The position numbers and the translations under genes were made by a program. The notes under the pieces are model-generated. The model had not been told where the DNA came from and did no database searches. It worked only from the letters and a program-made list of their open reading frames with translations. A stretch of 64,000 bases of DNA, from positions 2,294,001-2,358,000 of the forward strand of contig NW_027478171.1 in assembly GCF_051020975.1 (NCBI RefSeq), read 5' to 3'. The stretch's first letter is position 1. Every line of letters starts with the position of its first letter. Below, one piece after another: positions 9,835-21,736 of this stretch. Source of the DNA: Osmia lignaria lignaria. Taxonomy: Eukaryota; Arthropoda; Insecta; Hymenoptera; Megachilidae.

Positions 9835-11119
9835 TTGCAGATTTATCTCAAGGGAAGGGGCCTGACGGACATATTTCGAGATATTTCTTCTTCTCGTTGT
9901 TCTTCTTCTGCACAGCTAAGCTGTAAGTGGCATTTGCGGCTCGCACTAGTGCAGAGTTATCTCAAAGAAAGGGGCCACGGTGTTTCTGTATCTCTATTAT
10001 GTTGGTGCGGCTTCGGAACCTTTAAATATCTCGATATATCTCGAAAACTACGCTTCTGATCAAAAAATATCATAGAACATAAATTGTAGGAAACATAATT
10101 CTCTACAAAAAAGGTCTCTTAACATTTTGCCATAGCTCGCTTCGTTTCCGAGATATTTGCAGATATATCTCAAGGGCAGGGGCCTGCGGACATATTTCGA
10201 GATATTTCTTCTTCTTGTTGTTCTTCTTCTGCACAGCTAAGCTGGAAGTGGCATTTACAGCTCGCAATAGTGCAGAGTTATCTCAAAGAAAGGGGCCACG
10301 GTGTTTCTGTATCTCTATTATGTTGGTGCGGCTTCGGAACTTTTAAATATCTCGATATATCTCGAAAACTACGCTTCTGATCAAAAAATATCATAGAACA
10401 TAAATTGTAGGAAACAATTCTCTACAAAAAACGTCTCTTAACATTTTGCCATAGCTCGCTTCCTTTCCGAGATATTTGCAGATTCAGCTCAAAGGAACTG
10501 GCCTGACGGACATATTTCGAGATATTTCTTCTTCTTGTTGTTCTTCTTCTGCACAGCTAAACTGGAAGTGGCATTTCCAGCTCGCAATCGTGCAGAGTTA
10601 TCTCAAGGAAAGGGGCCACGGTGTTTCTGTATCTCTATTATGTTGGTGCGGCTTCGGAACTTTTAAATATCTTGATATATCTCGAGAACTACGCCTCTGA
10701 TCGAAAAATATCATAGAACATAAAAAGTAGGAAACTTAATTCTCTACAAAAAAGGTCTCTTAACATTTTGCCATAGCTCGCTTCGTTTCCGAGATATTTG
10801 CAGATTCAGCTCAAAGGAACTGGCCTGACGGACATATTTCGAGATATTTCTTCTTCTTGTTGTTCTTCTTCTGCACAGCTAAGCTGGAAGTGGCATTTGC
10901 AGCTCGCACTAGTGCAGAGTTATCTCAAAGAAAGGGGCCACGGTGTTTCTGTATCTCTATTATGTTGGTGCGGCTTCGGAACTTTTAAATATCTCGATAT
11001 ATCTCGAGAACTACGCATCTGATCAAAAAATATCATAGAACATAAAAAGTAGGAAACCTAATTTTCTACAAAAAAGGTCTCTTAACATTTTGCCATAGCT
11101 CGTTTCGTTTCCGAGATAT
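9835..11119 (+). repeat. Four-monomer linker block
   Basis: Units at 9835, 10157, 10476 and 10798 separate the second 9-mer from the next 8-mer. The first three, with their rare indels, reappear at 18198-19160, offset 8363 bp. The fourth ends in CCTAATTTTCTAC, a tail otherwise typical of the unit before GCTTTGTTTCC. Confidence 0.8.
10157..10475 (+). repeat. 319-bp monomer with two deletions
   Basis: Two deletions shorten this unit: GCCTGCGGAC near 10186 lacks the A of GCCTGACGGAC, and GAAACAATTC near 10414 lacks two bases. The same pair of deletions occurs in the unit at 18520-18838 and nowhere else that I can see, so the two units share recent ancestry. Confidence 0.88.
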
Positions 11120-13693
11120 TTGCAGATTTATCTCAAGGGAAGGGGCCTGACGGACATATTTCGAGATATTTCTTCTTCTCGTTGTTCTTCTTCTGCACAG
11201 CTAAGCTGTAAGTGGCATTTGCGGCTCGCACTAGTGCAGAGTTATCTCAAAGAAAGGGGCCACGGTGTTTCTGTATCTCTATTATGTTGGTGCGGCTTCG
11301 GAACCTTTAAATATCTCGATATATCTCGAAAACTACGCTTCTGATCAAAAAATATCATAGAACATAAATTGTAGGAAACAATTCTCTACAAAAAACGTCT
11401 CTTAACATTTTGCCATAGCTCGCTTCGTTTCCGAGATATTTGCAGATTCAGCTCAAAGGAACTGGCCTGACGGACATATTTCGAGATATTTCTTCTTCTT
11501 GTTGTTCTTCTTCTGCACAGCTAAGCTGGAAGTGGCATTAGCGGCTCGCACTAGTGCAGAGTTATCTCAAAGAAAGGGGCCACGGTGTTTCTGTACCTCT
11601 ATTATGTTGTTGCGGCTTCGGAACTTTTAAATATCTTGATATATCTCGAGAACTACGCCTCTGATCAAAAAATATCATAGAATATAAAAAGTAGGAAACT
11701 TAATTCTCTACAAAAAAGGTCTCTTAACATTTTGCCATAGCTCGCTTCGTTTCCGAGATATTTGCAGATTTATTTCAAGGGAAGGGGCCTGACGGACATA
11801 TTTCGAGATATTTCTTCTTCTTGTTGTTCTTCTTCTGCACAGCTAAGCTGGAAGTGGCATTTGCAGCTCGCACTAGTGCAGAGTTATCTCAAAGAAAGGG
11901 GCCACGGTGTTTCTGTATCTCTATTATGTTGGTGCGGCTTCGGAACTTTTAAATATCTCGATATATCTCGAGAACTACGCATCTGATCAAAAAATATCAT
12001 AGAACATAAAAAGTAGGAAACCTAATTTTCTACAAAAAAGGTCTCTTAACATTTTGCCATAGCTCGCTTTGTTTCCGAGATATTTGCAGATTTATCTCAA
12101 GGGAAGGCGCCTGACGGACATATTTCGAGATATTTCTTCTTCTTGTTGTTCTTCTTCTGCACAGCTAAGCTGGAAGTGGCATTAGCGGCTCGCACTAGTG
12201 CAGAGTTATCTCAAAGAAAGGGGCCACGGTGTTTCTGTATCCCTATTATGTTGGTGCGGCTTCGGAACTTTTAAATATCTCGATATATCTCGAAAACTAC
12301 GCTTCTGATCAAAAAATATCATAGAACATAAATTGTAGGAAACATAATTCTCTACAAAAAACGTCTCTTAACATTTTGCCATAGCTCGCTTCGTTTCCGA
12401 GATATTTGCAGATTCAGCTCAAAGGAACTGGCCTGACGGACATATTTCGAGATATTTCTTCTTCTTGTTGTTCTTCTTCTGCACAGCTAAACTGGAAGTG
12501 GCATTTCCAGCTCGCACTAGTGCAGAGTTATCTCAAAGAACGGGGCCACGGTGTTTCTGTATCTCTATTATGTTGGTGCGGCTTCGGAACTTTTAAATAT
12601 CTTGATATATCTCGAGAACTACGCCTCTGATCGAAGAATATCATAGAACGTAAAAAGTAGGAAACTTAATTCTCTACAAAAAAGGTCTCTTAACATTTTG
12701 CCATAGCTCGCTTCGTTTCCGAGATATTTGCAGATTTATCTCAAGGGAAGGGGCCTGACGGACATATTTCGAGATATTTCTTCTTCTTGTTGTTCTTCTT
12801 CTGCACAGCTAAGCTGGAAGTGGCATTTGCAGCGCGCAATAGTGCAGAGTTATCTCAAAGAAAGGGGCCACGGTGTTTCTGTATCTCTATTATGTTGGTG
12901 CGGCTTCGGAACTTTTAAATATCTTGATACATCTCGAAAACTACGCATCTGATCAAAAAATATCATAGAAGATAAAAAGTAGGAAACTTAATTCTCTACA
13001 AAAAAGGTCTCTTAACATTTCGCCATAGCTCGCTTCGTTTCCGACATATTTGCAGATTTATCTCAAGGGAAGGGGCCTGTCGGACATATTTCGAGATATT
13101 TCCTCTTCTTGTTGTTCTTCTTCTGCACAGCTAAACTGGAAGTGGCATTTCCAGCTCGCACTAGTGCAGAGTTATCTCAAAGAACGGGGCCACGGTGTTT
13201 CTGTATCTCTATTATGTTGGTGCGGCTTCGGAACTTTTAAATATCTTGATATATCTCGAGAACTACGCCTCTGATCGAAGAATATCATAGAACGTAAAAA
13301 GTAGGAAACTTAATTCTCTACAAAAAAGGTCTCTCAACATTTTGCCATAGCTCGCTTCGTTTCCGAGATATTTGCAGATTTATCTCAAGGGAAGGGGCCT
13401 GACGGACATATTTCGAGATATTTCTTCTTCTTGTTGTTCTTCTTCTGCACAGCTAAGCTGGAAGTGGCATTTGCAGCGCGCAATAGTGCAGAGTTATCTC
13501 AAAGAAAGGAGCCACGGTGTTTCTGTATCTCTATTATGTTGGTGCGGCTTCGGAACTTTTAAATATCTTGATATATCTCGAGAACTACGCATCTGATCAA
13601 AAAATATCATAGAACATAAAATGTAGGAAACTTAACTCTCTACAAAAAAGGTCTCTTAACATTTTGCCATAGCTCGCTTCGTTTCCGAGATAT
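11120..13693 (+). repeat. 8-mer higher-order repeat (2574 bp)
   Basis: Eight monomers that match 7261-9834 in order and length, offset 3859 bp. Differences are few: the TTCATCTTCT of 7903 reads TTCTTCTTCT here, and CGGCTTTGG reads CGGCTTCGG. It contains the same 2-bp deletion (near 11382) and the GCTTTGTTTCC marker (near 12066). Confidence 0.88.
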
Positions 13694-14337
13694 TTGCAGA
13701 TTTATCTCAAGGGAAGGGGCCTGACGGACATATTTCGAGATATTTCTTCTTCTTGTTGTTCTTCTTCTGCACAGCTAAGCTGGAAGTGGCATTTGCAGCT
13801 CGCACTAGTGCAGAGTTATCTCAAAGAAAGGGGCCACGGTGTTTCTGTATCTCTATTATGTTGGTGCGGCTTCGGAACTTTTAAATATCTCGATATATCT
13901 CGAGAACTACGCATCTGATCAAAAAATATCATAGAACATAAAAAGTAGGAAACCTAATTTTCTACAAAAAAGGTCTCTTAACATTTTGCCATAGCTCGCT
14001 TTGTTTCCGAGATATTTGCAGATTTATCTCAAGGGAAGGCGCCTGACGGACATATTTCGAGATAATTCTTCTTCTTGTTGTTCTTCTTCTGCACAGCTAA
14101 GCTGGAAGTGGCATTAGCGGCTCGCACTAGTGCAGAGTTATCTCAAAGAAAGGGGCCACGGTGTTTCTGTATCCCTATTATGTTGGTGCGGCTTCGGAAC
14201 TTTTAAATATCTCGATATATCTCGAAAACTACGCTTCTGATCAAAAAATATCATAGAACATAAATTGTAGGAAACATAATTCTCTACAAAAAACGTCTCT
14301 TAACATTTTGCCATAGCTCGCTTCGTTTCCGAGATAT
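13694..14337 (+). repeat. Two-monomer remnant of the 8-mer
   Basis: These two units correspond to 7903-8546 (CCTAATTTTCTAC tail, then GCTTTGTTTCC, AAGGCGCCTG and CATTAGCGG). Relative to the 8-mer, the two preceding members are missing. The second unit has a private GATAATTCTT near 14062 in place of GATATTTCTT. Confidence 0.8.
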
Positions 14338-15945
14338 TTGCAGATTCAGCTCAAAGGAACTGGCCTGACGGACATATTTCGAGATATTTCTTCTTCTTGT
14401 TGTTCTTCTTCTGCACAGCTAAACTGGAAGTGGCATTTCCAGCTCGCAATCGTGCAGAGTTATCTCAAAGAAAGGGGCCACGGTGTTTCTGTATCTCTAT
14501 TATGTTGGTGCGGCTTCGGAACTTTTAAATATCTTGATATATCTCGAGAACTACGCCTCTGATCGAAAAATATCATAGAACATAAAAAGTAGGAAACTTA
14601 ATTCTCTACAAAAAAGGTCTCTTAACATTTTGCCATAGCTCGCTTCGTTTCCGAGATATTTGCAGATTTATCTCAAGGGAAGGCGCCTGACGGACATATT
14701 TCGAGATATTTCTTCTTCTTGTTGTTCTTCTTCTGCACAGCTAAGCTGGAAGTGGCATTTGCAGCGCGCAATAGTGCAGCGTTATCTCAAAGAAAGGGGC
14801 CACGGTGTTTCTGTATCTCTATTATGTTGGTGCGGCTTCGGAACTTTAAAATATCTTGATACATCTCGAGAACTACGCATCTGATCAAAAAATATCATAG
14901 AAGATAAAAAGTAGGAAACTTAATTCTCTACAAAAAAGGTCTCTTAACATTTCGCCATAGCTCGCTTCGTTTCCGAGATATTTGCAGATTTATCTCAAGG
15001 GAAGGGGCCTGTCGGACATATTTCGAGATATTTCTTCTTCTTGTTGTTCTTCTTCTGCACAGCTAAACTGGAAGTGGCATTTCCAGCTCGCACTAGTGCA
15101 GAGTTATCTCAAAGAACGGGGCCACGGTGTTTCTGTATCTCTATTATGTTGGTGCGGCTTCGGAACTTTTAAATATCTTGATATATCTCGAGAACTACGC
15201 CTCTGATCGAAGAATATCATAGAACGTAAAAAGTAGGAAACTTAATTCTCTACAAAAAAGGTCTCTTAACATTTTGCCATAGCTCGCTTCGTTTCCGAGA
15301 TATTTGCAGATTTATCTCAAGGGAAGGGGCCTGACGGACATATTTCGAGATATTTCTTCTTCTTGTTGTTCTTCTTCTGCACAGCTAAGCTGGAAGTGGC
15401 ATTTGCACCGCGCAATAGTGCAGAGTTATCTCAAAGAAAGGAGCCACGGTGTTTCTGTATCTCTATTATGTTGGTGCGGCTTCGGAACTTTTAAATATCT
15501 TGATATATCTCGAGAACTACGCATCTGATCAAAAAATATCATAGAACATAAAATGTAGGAAACTTAATTCTCTACAAAAAAGGTCTCTTAACATTTTGCC
15601 ATAGCTCGCTTCGTTTCCGAGATATTTGCAGATTTATCTCAAGGGAAGGGGCCTGACGGACATATTTCGAGATATTTCTTCTTCTCGTTGTTCTTTTTCT
15701 GCACAGCTAAGCTGTAAGTGGCATTTGCGGCTCGCACTAGTGCAGAGTTATCTCAAAGAAAGGGGCCACGGTGTTTCTGTATCTCTATTATGTTGGTGCG
15801 GCTTCGGAACCTTTAAATATCTCGATATATCTCGAGAACTACGCTTCTGATCAAAAAATATCATAGAACATAAATTGTAGGAACCAATTCTCTACAAAAA
15901 ACGTCTCTTAACATTTTGCCATAGCTCGCTTCGTTTCCGAGATAT
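14338..15945 (+). repeat. 5-mer higher-order repeat, copy 1 (1608 bp)
   Basis: Five monomers corresponding to the last members of the 8-mer (8547, 8869, 9191, 9513) followed by a 9835-type unit. Private markers include GCAGCGTTATC (near 14777), GCACCGCGCAATAG (near 15407), CTTTTTCTGC (near 15692) and GAACCAATTC (near 15882). The last is the 2-bp-deletion form with one further substitution, which gives 5 x 322 minus 2. Confidence 0.92.
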
Positions 15946-17553
15946 TTGCAGATTCAGCTCAAAGGAACTGGCCTGACGGACATATTTCGAGATATTTCTT
16001 CTTCTTGTTGTTCTTCTTCTGCACAGCTAAACTGGAAGTGGCATTTCCAGCTCGCAATCGTGCAGAGTTATCTCAAAGAAAGGGGCCACGGTGTTTCTGT
16101 ATCTCTATTATGTTGGTGCGGCTTCGGAACTTTTAAATATCTTGATATATCTCGAGAACTACGCCTCTGATCGAAAAATATCATAGAACATAAAAAGTAG
16201 GAAACTTAATTCTCTACAAAAAAGGTCTCTTAACATTTTGCCATAGCTCGCTTCGTTTCCGAGATATTTGCAGATTTATCTCAAGGGAAGGCGCCTGACG
16301 GACATATTTCGAGATATTTCTTCTTCTTGTTGTTCTTCTTCTGCACAGCTAAGCTGGAAGTGGCATTTGCAGCGCGCAATAGTGCAGCGTTATCTCAAAG
16401 AAAGGGGCCACGGTGTTTCTGTATCTCTATTATGTTGGTGCGGCTTCGGAACTTTAAAATATCTTGATACATCTCGAGAACTACGCATCTGATCAAAAAA
16501 TATCATAGAAGATAAAAAGTAGGAAACTTAATTCTCTACAAAAAAGGTCTCTTAACATTTCGCCATAGCTCGCTTCGTTTCCGAGATATTTGCAGATTTA
16601 TCTCAAGGGAAGGGGCCTGTCGGACATATTTCGAGATATTTCTTCTTCTTGTTGTTCTTCTTCTGCACAGCTAAACTGGAAGTGGCATTTCCAGCTCGCA
16701 CTAGTGCAGAGTTATCTCAAAGAACGGGGCCACGGTGTTTCTGTATCTCTATTATGTTGGTGCGGCTTCGGAACTTTTAAATATCTTGATATATCTCGAG
16801 AACTACGCCTCTGATCGAAGAATATCATAGAACGTAAAAAGTAGGAAACTTAATTCTCTACAAAAAAGGTCTCTTAACATTTTGCCATAGCTCGCTTCGT
16901 TTCCGAGATATTTGCAGATTTATCTCAAGGGAAGGGGCCTGACGGACATATTTCGAGATATTTCTTCTTCTTGTTGTTCTTCTTCTGCACAGCTAAGCTG
17001 GAAGTGGCATTTGCACCGCGCAATAGTGCAGAGTTATCTCAAAGAAAGGAGCCACGGTGTTTCTGTATCTCTATTATGTTGGTGCGGCTTCGGAACTTTT
17101 AAATATCTTGATATATCTCGAGAACTACGCATCTGATCAAAAAATATCATAGAACATAAAATGTAGGAAACTTAATTCTCTACAAAAAAGGTCTCTTAAC
17201 ATTTTGCCATAGCTCGCTTCGTTTCCGAGATATTTGCAGATTTATCTCAAGGGAAGGGGCCTGACGGACATATTTCGAGATATTTCTTCTTCTCGTTGTT
17301 CTTTTTCTGCACAGCTAAGCTGTAAGTGGCATTTGCGGCTCGCACTAGTGCAGAGTTATCTCAAAGAAAGGGGCCACGGTGTTTCTGTATCTCTATTATG
17401 TTGGTGCGGCTTCGGAACCTTTAAATATCTCGATATATCTCGAGAACTACGCTTCTGATCAAAAAATATCATAGAACATAAATTGTAGGAACCAATTCTC
17501 TACAAAAAACGTCTCTTAACATTTTGCCATAGCTCGCTTCCTTTCCGAGATAT
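15946..17553 (+). repeat. 5-mer higher-order repeat, copy 2 (1608 bp)
   Basis: Carries every private marker of 14338-15945 at a 1608-bp offset. I found no difference by eye until the right edge, where CTTCGTTTCC becomes CTTCCTTTCC (near 17537). This is either a very recent duplication or an assembly artefact. Confidence 0.92.
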
Positions 17554-19804
17554 TTCCAGATTCAGCTCAAAGCAACTGGCCTGACGGACATATTTCGAGA
17601 TATTTCTTCTTCTTGTTGTTCTTCTTCTGCACAGCTAAACTGGAAGTGGCATTTCCAGCTCGCAATCGTGCAGAGTTATCTCAAAGAAAGGGGCCACGGT
17701 GTTTCTGTATCTCTATTATGTTGGTGCGGCTTCGGAACTTTTAAATATCTTGATATATCTCGAGAACTACGCCTCTGATCGAAAAATATCATAGAACATA
17801 AAAAGTAGGAAACTTAATTCTCTACAAAAAAGGTCTCTTAACATTTTGCCATAGCTCGCTTCGTTTCCGAGATATTTGCAGATTCAGCTCAAAGGAACTG
17901 GCCTGACGGTCATATTTCGAGATATTTCTTCTTCTTGTTGTTCTTCTTCTGCACAGCTAAGCTGGAAGTGGCATTTGCAGCTCGCACTAGTGCAGAGTTA
18001 TCTCAAAGAAAGGGGCCACGGTGTTTCTGTATCTCTATTATGTTGGTGCGGCTTCGGAACTTTTAAATATCTCGATATATCTCGAAAACTACGCTTCTGA
18101 TCAAAAAATATCATAGAACATAAAATGTAGGAAACTTAGTTCTCTACAAAAAAGGTCTCTTAACATTTTGCCATAGCTCGCTTCGTTTCCGAGATATTTG
18201 CAGATTTATCTCAAGGGAAGGGGCCTGACGGACATATTTCGAGATATTTCTTCTTCTCGTTGTTCTTCTTCTGCACAGCTAAGCTGTAAGTGGCATTTGC
18301 GGCTCGCACTAGTGCAGAGTTATCTCAAAGAAAGGGGCCACGGTGTTTCTGTATCTCTATTATGTTGGTGCGGCTTCGGAACCTTTAAATATCTCGATAT
18401 ATCTCGAAAACTACGCTTCTGATCAAAAAATATGATAGAACATAAATTGTAGGAAACATAATTCTCTACAAAAAAGGTCTCTTAACATTTTGCCATAGCT
18501 CGCTTCGTTTCCGAGATATTTGCAGATATATCTCAAGGGCAGGGGCCTGCGGACATATTTCGAGATATTTCTTCTTCTTGTTGTTCTTCTTCTGCACAGC
18601 TAAGCTGGAAGTGGCATTTACAGCTCGCAATAGTGCAGAGTTATCTCAAAGAAAGGGGCCACGGTGTTTCTGTATCTCTATTATGTTGGTGCGGCTTCGG
18701 AACTTTTAAATATCTCGATATATCTCGAAAACTACGCTTCTGATCAAAAAATATCATAGAACATAAATTGTAGGAAACAATTCTCTACAAAAAACGTCTC
18801 TTAACATTTTGCCATAGCTCGCTTCCTTTCCGAGATATTTGCAGATTCAGCTCAAAGGAACTGGCCTGACGGACATATTTCGAGATATTTCTTCTTCTTG
18901 TTGTTCTTCTTCTGCACAGCTAAACTGGAAGTGGCATTTCCAGCTCGCAATCGTGCAGAGTTATCTTAAAGAAAGGGGCCACGGTGTTTCTGTATCTCTA
19001 TTATGTTGGTGCGGCTTCGGAACTTTTAAATATCTTGATATATCTCGAGAACTACGCATCTGATCAAAAAATATCATAGAACATAAAAAGTAGGAAACTT
19101 AATTCTCTACAAAAAAGGTCTCTTAACATTTTGCCATAGCTCGCTTCGTTCCCGAGATATTTGCAGATTTATCTCAAGGGAAGGGGCCTGACGGACATAT
19201 TTCGAGATATTTCTTCTTCTTGTTGTTCTTCTTCTGCACAGCTAAGCTGGAAGTGGCATTTGCGGCTCGCACTAGTGCAGAGTTATCTCAAAGAAAGGGG
19301 CCACGGTGTTTCTGTATCTCTATTATGTTGGTGCGGCTTCGGAACTTTTAAATATCTCGATATATCTCGAGAACTACGCGTCTGATCGAAAAATATCATA
19401 GAACATTAAAAGTAGGAAACTTAATTCTCTACAAAAAAGGTCTCTGAACATTTTGCCATAGCTCGCTTCGTTTCCGAGATATTTGCAGATTTATTTCAAG
19501 GGAAGGGGCCTGACGGACATATTTCGAGATATTTCTTCTTCTTGTTGTTCTTCTTCTGCACAGCTAAGCTGGAAGTGGCATTTGCGGCTCGCACTAGTGC
19601 AGAGTTATCTCAAAGAAAGGAGCCACGGTGTTTCTGTATCTCTATTATCTTGGTGCGGCTTCGGAACTTTTAAATATCTCGATATATCTCGAAAACTACG
19701 CTTCTGATCGAAAAATATCATAGAACATAAATTGTAGGAAACATAATTCTCTACAAAAAAGGTCTCTTAACATTTTGCCATAGCTCGCTTCGTTTCCGAG
19801 GTAT
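17554..19804 (+). repeat. Mixed block containing a copy of 9835-10797
   Basis: Seven monomers. The unit at 17554 has lost the TTGCAG anchor (TTTCCAG) and carries AAAGCAACTGG. Units at 18198, 18520 and 18839 repeat 9835-10797. The pair at 19161 and 19483 (tail GCGTCTGATCG followed by a unit with TTATTTCAAGG and TATTATCTTGG) reappears at 27532, 34938, 53936 and 60054. Confidence 0.8.
18520..18838 (+). repeat. 319-bp monomer, twin of 10157-10475
   Basis: Has the same GCCTGCGGAC 1-bp deletion (near 18549) and GAAACAATTC 2-bp deletion (near 18778) as 10157-10475. Confidence 0.88.
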
Positions 19805-21736
19805 TTGCAGATTTATCTCAAGGGAAGGGTCCTGATGGACATATTTCGAGATATTTCTTCTTCTTGTTGTTCTTCTTCTGCACAGCTAAACTGGAAGTGG
19901 CATTTCCAGCTCGCAATCGTGCAGAGTTATCTCAAAGAACGGGGCCACGGTGTTTCTGTATCTCTATTATGTTGGTGCGGCTTCGGAACTTTTAAATATC
20001 TTGATATATCTCGAGAACTACGCCTCTGATCGAAGAATATCATAGAACGTAAAAAGTAGGAAACTTAATTCTCTACAAAAAAGGTCTGTTAACATTTTGC
20101 CATAGCTCGCTTCGTTTCCGAGATATTTGCAGATTTATCTCAAGGGAAGGGGCCTGACGGACATATTTCGAGATATTTCTTCTTCTTGTTGTTCTTCTTC
20201 TGCACAGCTAAGCTGGAAGTGGCATTTGCAGCGCGCAATAGTGCAGAGTTATCTCAAAGAAAGGGGCCACGGTGTTTCTGTATCTCTATTATGTTGGTGC
20301 GGCTTCGGCACTTTTAAATATCTTGATACATCTCGAGAACTACGCATCTGATCAAAAAATATCATAGAAGATAAAAAGTAGGAAACTTAATTCTCTACAA
20401 AAAACGTCTCTTAACATTTCGCCATAGCTCGCTTCGTTTCCGAGATATTTGCAGATTTATCTCAAGGGAAGGGGCCTGTCGGACATATTTCGAGATATTT
20501 CTTCTTCTTGTTGTTCTTCTTCTGCACAGCTAAACTGGAAGTGGCATTTCCAGCTCGCAATCGTGCAGGGTTATCTCAAAGAACGGGGCCACGGTGTTTC
20601 TGTATCTCTATTATGTTGGTGCGGCTTCGGAACTTTTAAATATCTTGATATATCTCGAGAACTACGCCTCTGATCGAAGAATATCATAGAACGTAAAAAG
20701 TAGGAAACTTAATTCTCTACAAAAAAGGTCTCTTAACATTTTGCCATAGCTCGCTTCGTTTCCGAGATATTTGCAGATTTATCTCAAGGGAAGGGGCCTG
20801 ACGGACATATTTCGAGATATTTCTTCTTCTTGTTGTTCTTCTTCTGCACAGCTAAGCTGGAAGTGGCATTTGCAGCGCGCAATAGTGCAGAGTTATCTCA
20901 AAGAAAGGGGCCACGGTGTTTCTGTATCTCTATTATGTTGGTGCGGCTTCGGAACTTTTAAATATCTTGATACATCTCGAGAACTACGCATCTGATCAAA
21001 AAATATCATGGAAGATAAAAAGTAGGAAACTTAATTCTCTACAAAAAAGGTCTCTTAACATTTCGCCATAGCTCGCTTCGTTTCCGAGATATTTGCAGAT
21101 TTATCTCAAGGGAAGGGGCCTGTCGGACATATTTCGAGATATTTCTTCTTCTTGTTGTTCTTCTTCTGCACAGCTAAGCTGGAAGTGGCATTTGCGGCTC
21201 GCACTAGTGCAGAGTTATCTCACAGAATGGGGCCACGGTGTTTCTGTATCTCTATTATGTTGGTGCGGCTTCGGAACTTTTGAATATCTCGATATATCTC
21301 GAAAACTACGCTTCTGATCAAAAAATATCATAGAACATAAATTGTAGGAAACATAATTCTCTACAAAAAACGTCTCTTAACATTTTGCCATAGCTCGCTT
21401 CGTTTCCGAGATATTTGCAGATTCAGCTCAAAGGAACGGGCCTGACGGACATATTTCGAGATACTTCTTCTTCTTGTTGTTCTTCCTCTGCACAGCTAAG
21501 CTGGAAGTGGGATTTGCAGCTCGCAATAGTGCAAGGTTATCTCAAAGAAAGGGGCCACGGTGTTTCTGTATCTCTATTATGTTGGTGCGGCTTCGGAACT
21601 TTTAAATATCTTGATATATCTCGAGAACTACGCATCTGATCAAAAAATATCATAGAACTTAAAAAGTAGGAAACTTAATTCTCTACAAAAAAGGTCTCTT
21701 AACATTTTGCCATAGCTCTCTTCGTTTCCGAGATAT
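19805..21736 (+). repeat. 6-mer higher-order repeat, copy 1 (1932 bp)
   Basis: Six monomers; the order recurs exactly 1932 bp later. Markers are CTGATGGAC in the first member, CTTCGGCACTTTT in the second (near 20305), GTGCAGGGTTATC in the third, TCATGGAAG in the fourth, TCTCACAGAATGGGG in the fifth and GTGGGATTTGC in the sixth. The first member has GGGTCCTGATGG here but GGGGCCTGATGG in the later copies. Confidence 0.93.
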
